From Stagnihabitans lacustris (lineage in GTDB: Bacteria > Pseudomonadota > Alphaproteobacteria > Rhodobacterales > Rhodobacteraceae): a stretch of 64,000 nucleotides of DNA. The stretch spans positions 1 through 64,000 of the forward strand of contig NZ_JAPDGS010000001.1 of the NCBI RefSeq assembly GCF_025950525.1, read 5' to 3'. Every line of letters starts with the position of its first letter. Within the stretch, counting starts at the first letter, position 1. Under the pieces are notes generated by a model. It did not search any database and was not told the origin of the DNA. It saw nothing but the letters and a program-made list of their open reading frames with translations. The position numbers and the translations under genes were made by a program. Below, one piece after another: positions 63,795 to 64,000 of this stretch.

Positions 63795-64000
63795 TCAAAC
63801 TCCCAACAGGGTGGGCAGCGCGCCCAGCACCGCCCGCGCGCCTTGGCCCACGGCACCCTTCGGGCGGGCGGGCAGGTCAGAGGGCGAATGGGCGTAAAGG
63901 TCGAAATGCAGATAGGGCCGGTCATCGACAAAGCGGCGCAGGAACAGAGCGGCGGTGATCGACCCCGCAAAGCCATAGCCCGGCGCGTTGTCCAGATCGG
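63795..64000 (-). CDS. Leucyl aminopeptidase (M17), C-terminal part, cut by the window edge
   Basis: The frame open from the window edge to TGA (63795-63797) gives about 68 residues. They include DNAPGYGFAGSITAALFLRRF and HFDLYAH, matching the end of M17 leucyl aminopeptidases, where AGSI-TAA-FL and W-HFD-YAW are usual. The N-terminal and catalytic parts lie outside the window. The stop is one base before the NlpC/P60 ATG, so the two are one operon. Confidence 0.82.
   Translation of the reverse strand, partial: DLDNAPGYGFAGSITAALFLRRFVDDRPYLHFDLYAHSPSDLPARPKGAVGQGARAVLGALPTLLGV

Overview
This is a GC-rich chromosomal window from an alphaproteobacterium, most likely family Rhodobacteraceae (Rhodobacter, Gemmobacter or Tabrizicola-like). 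The evidence is a HemA-type (C4 pathway) 5-aminolevulinate synthase of 407 aa under an FNR-type box, an alphaproteobacterial RpoH promoter in front of dnaK, DUF2794, DUF6497 and IalB-family genes, and short palindromic intergenic repeats of the kind common in this family. About 60 protein genes and two identical tRNA-Asp genes are supported. No prophage, insertion sequence, plasmid function or CRISPR array was found.

Layout. 1-6.5 kb: two tRNA-Asp genes, a GNAT acetyltransferase and an M20 dipeptidase, then hemA, a RodZ-like HTH membrane protein and ispG. 6.5-17.1 kb: a DsbA-like thiol oxidoreductase, a class I aminotransferase, an EamA transporter, an ABC-F ATPase, a GabT-type aminotransferase, dprA and topA. 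17.1-22.4 kb: a choline island, with choXWV divergent from betI-betA across a BetI-like operator. 22.4-31.4 kb: small transporters and conserved unknown genes, mutT, argJ, a parvulin isomerase and secA. 31.5-38.1 kb: a PstS-OmpA fusion with an unknown partner, radC, and dnaK-dnaJ. 38.3-45.8 kb: a surface polysaccharide block (ABC-2 permease, cysQ-like, kdsB, galU, two paralogous glycosyltransferases and a core-2/I-branching-type transferase). 45.8-57.3 kb: a complete amino-sugar utilisation locus. 57.4-64 kb: rlmN, an RTX-like repeat protein, an IalB-family protein, a Rhizobium-type asparaginase, DUF2794, an NlpC/P60 endopeptidase and the 3' end of a leucyl aminopeptidase gene.

How the genes work together. 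The amino-sugar locus reads as one pathway: a GntR/HutC repressor, an ABC importer (binding protein, two permeases, ATPase), a cytoplasmic GH20 hexosaminidase, a ROK kinase, NagA and a SIS-domain deaminase. Two members, a Gfo/Idh/MocA protein and a MaoC-like hotdog protein, have no assigned step. The choline island pairs uptake (ChoXWV) with oxidation (BetA), but betB is not in the window. In the polysaccharide block kdsB and galU supply CMP-Kdo and UDP-glucose, and the permease suggests Kdo-linked capsule export.

The most unusual signals are not whole genes. They are 15-nt-periodic repeats at the 3' ends of three genes (ispG, argJ, topA), two of which run across the stop codon; a pair of perfect hairpins after the PstS-OmpA gene; degenerate repeats in two gaps; a dispersed CGTAGCCCGGG palindrome; and a probable leaderless gene (DUF2794).
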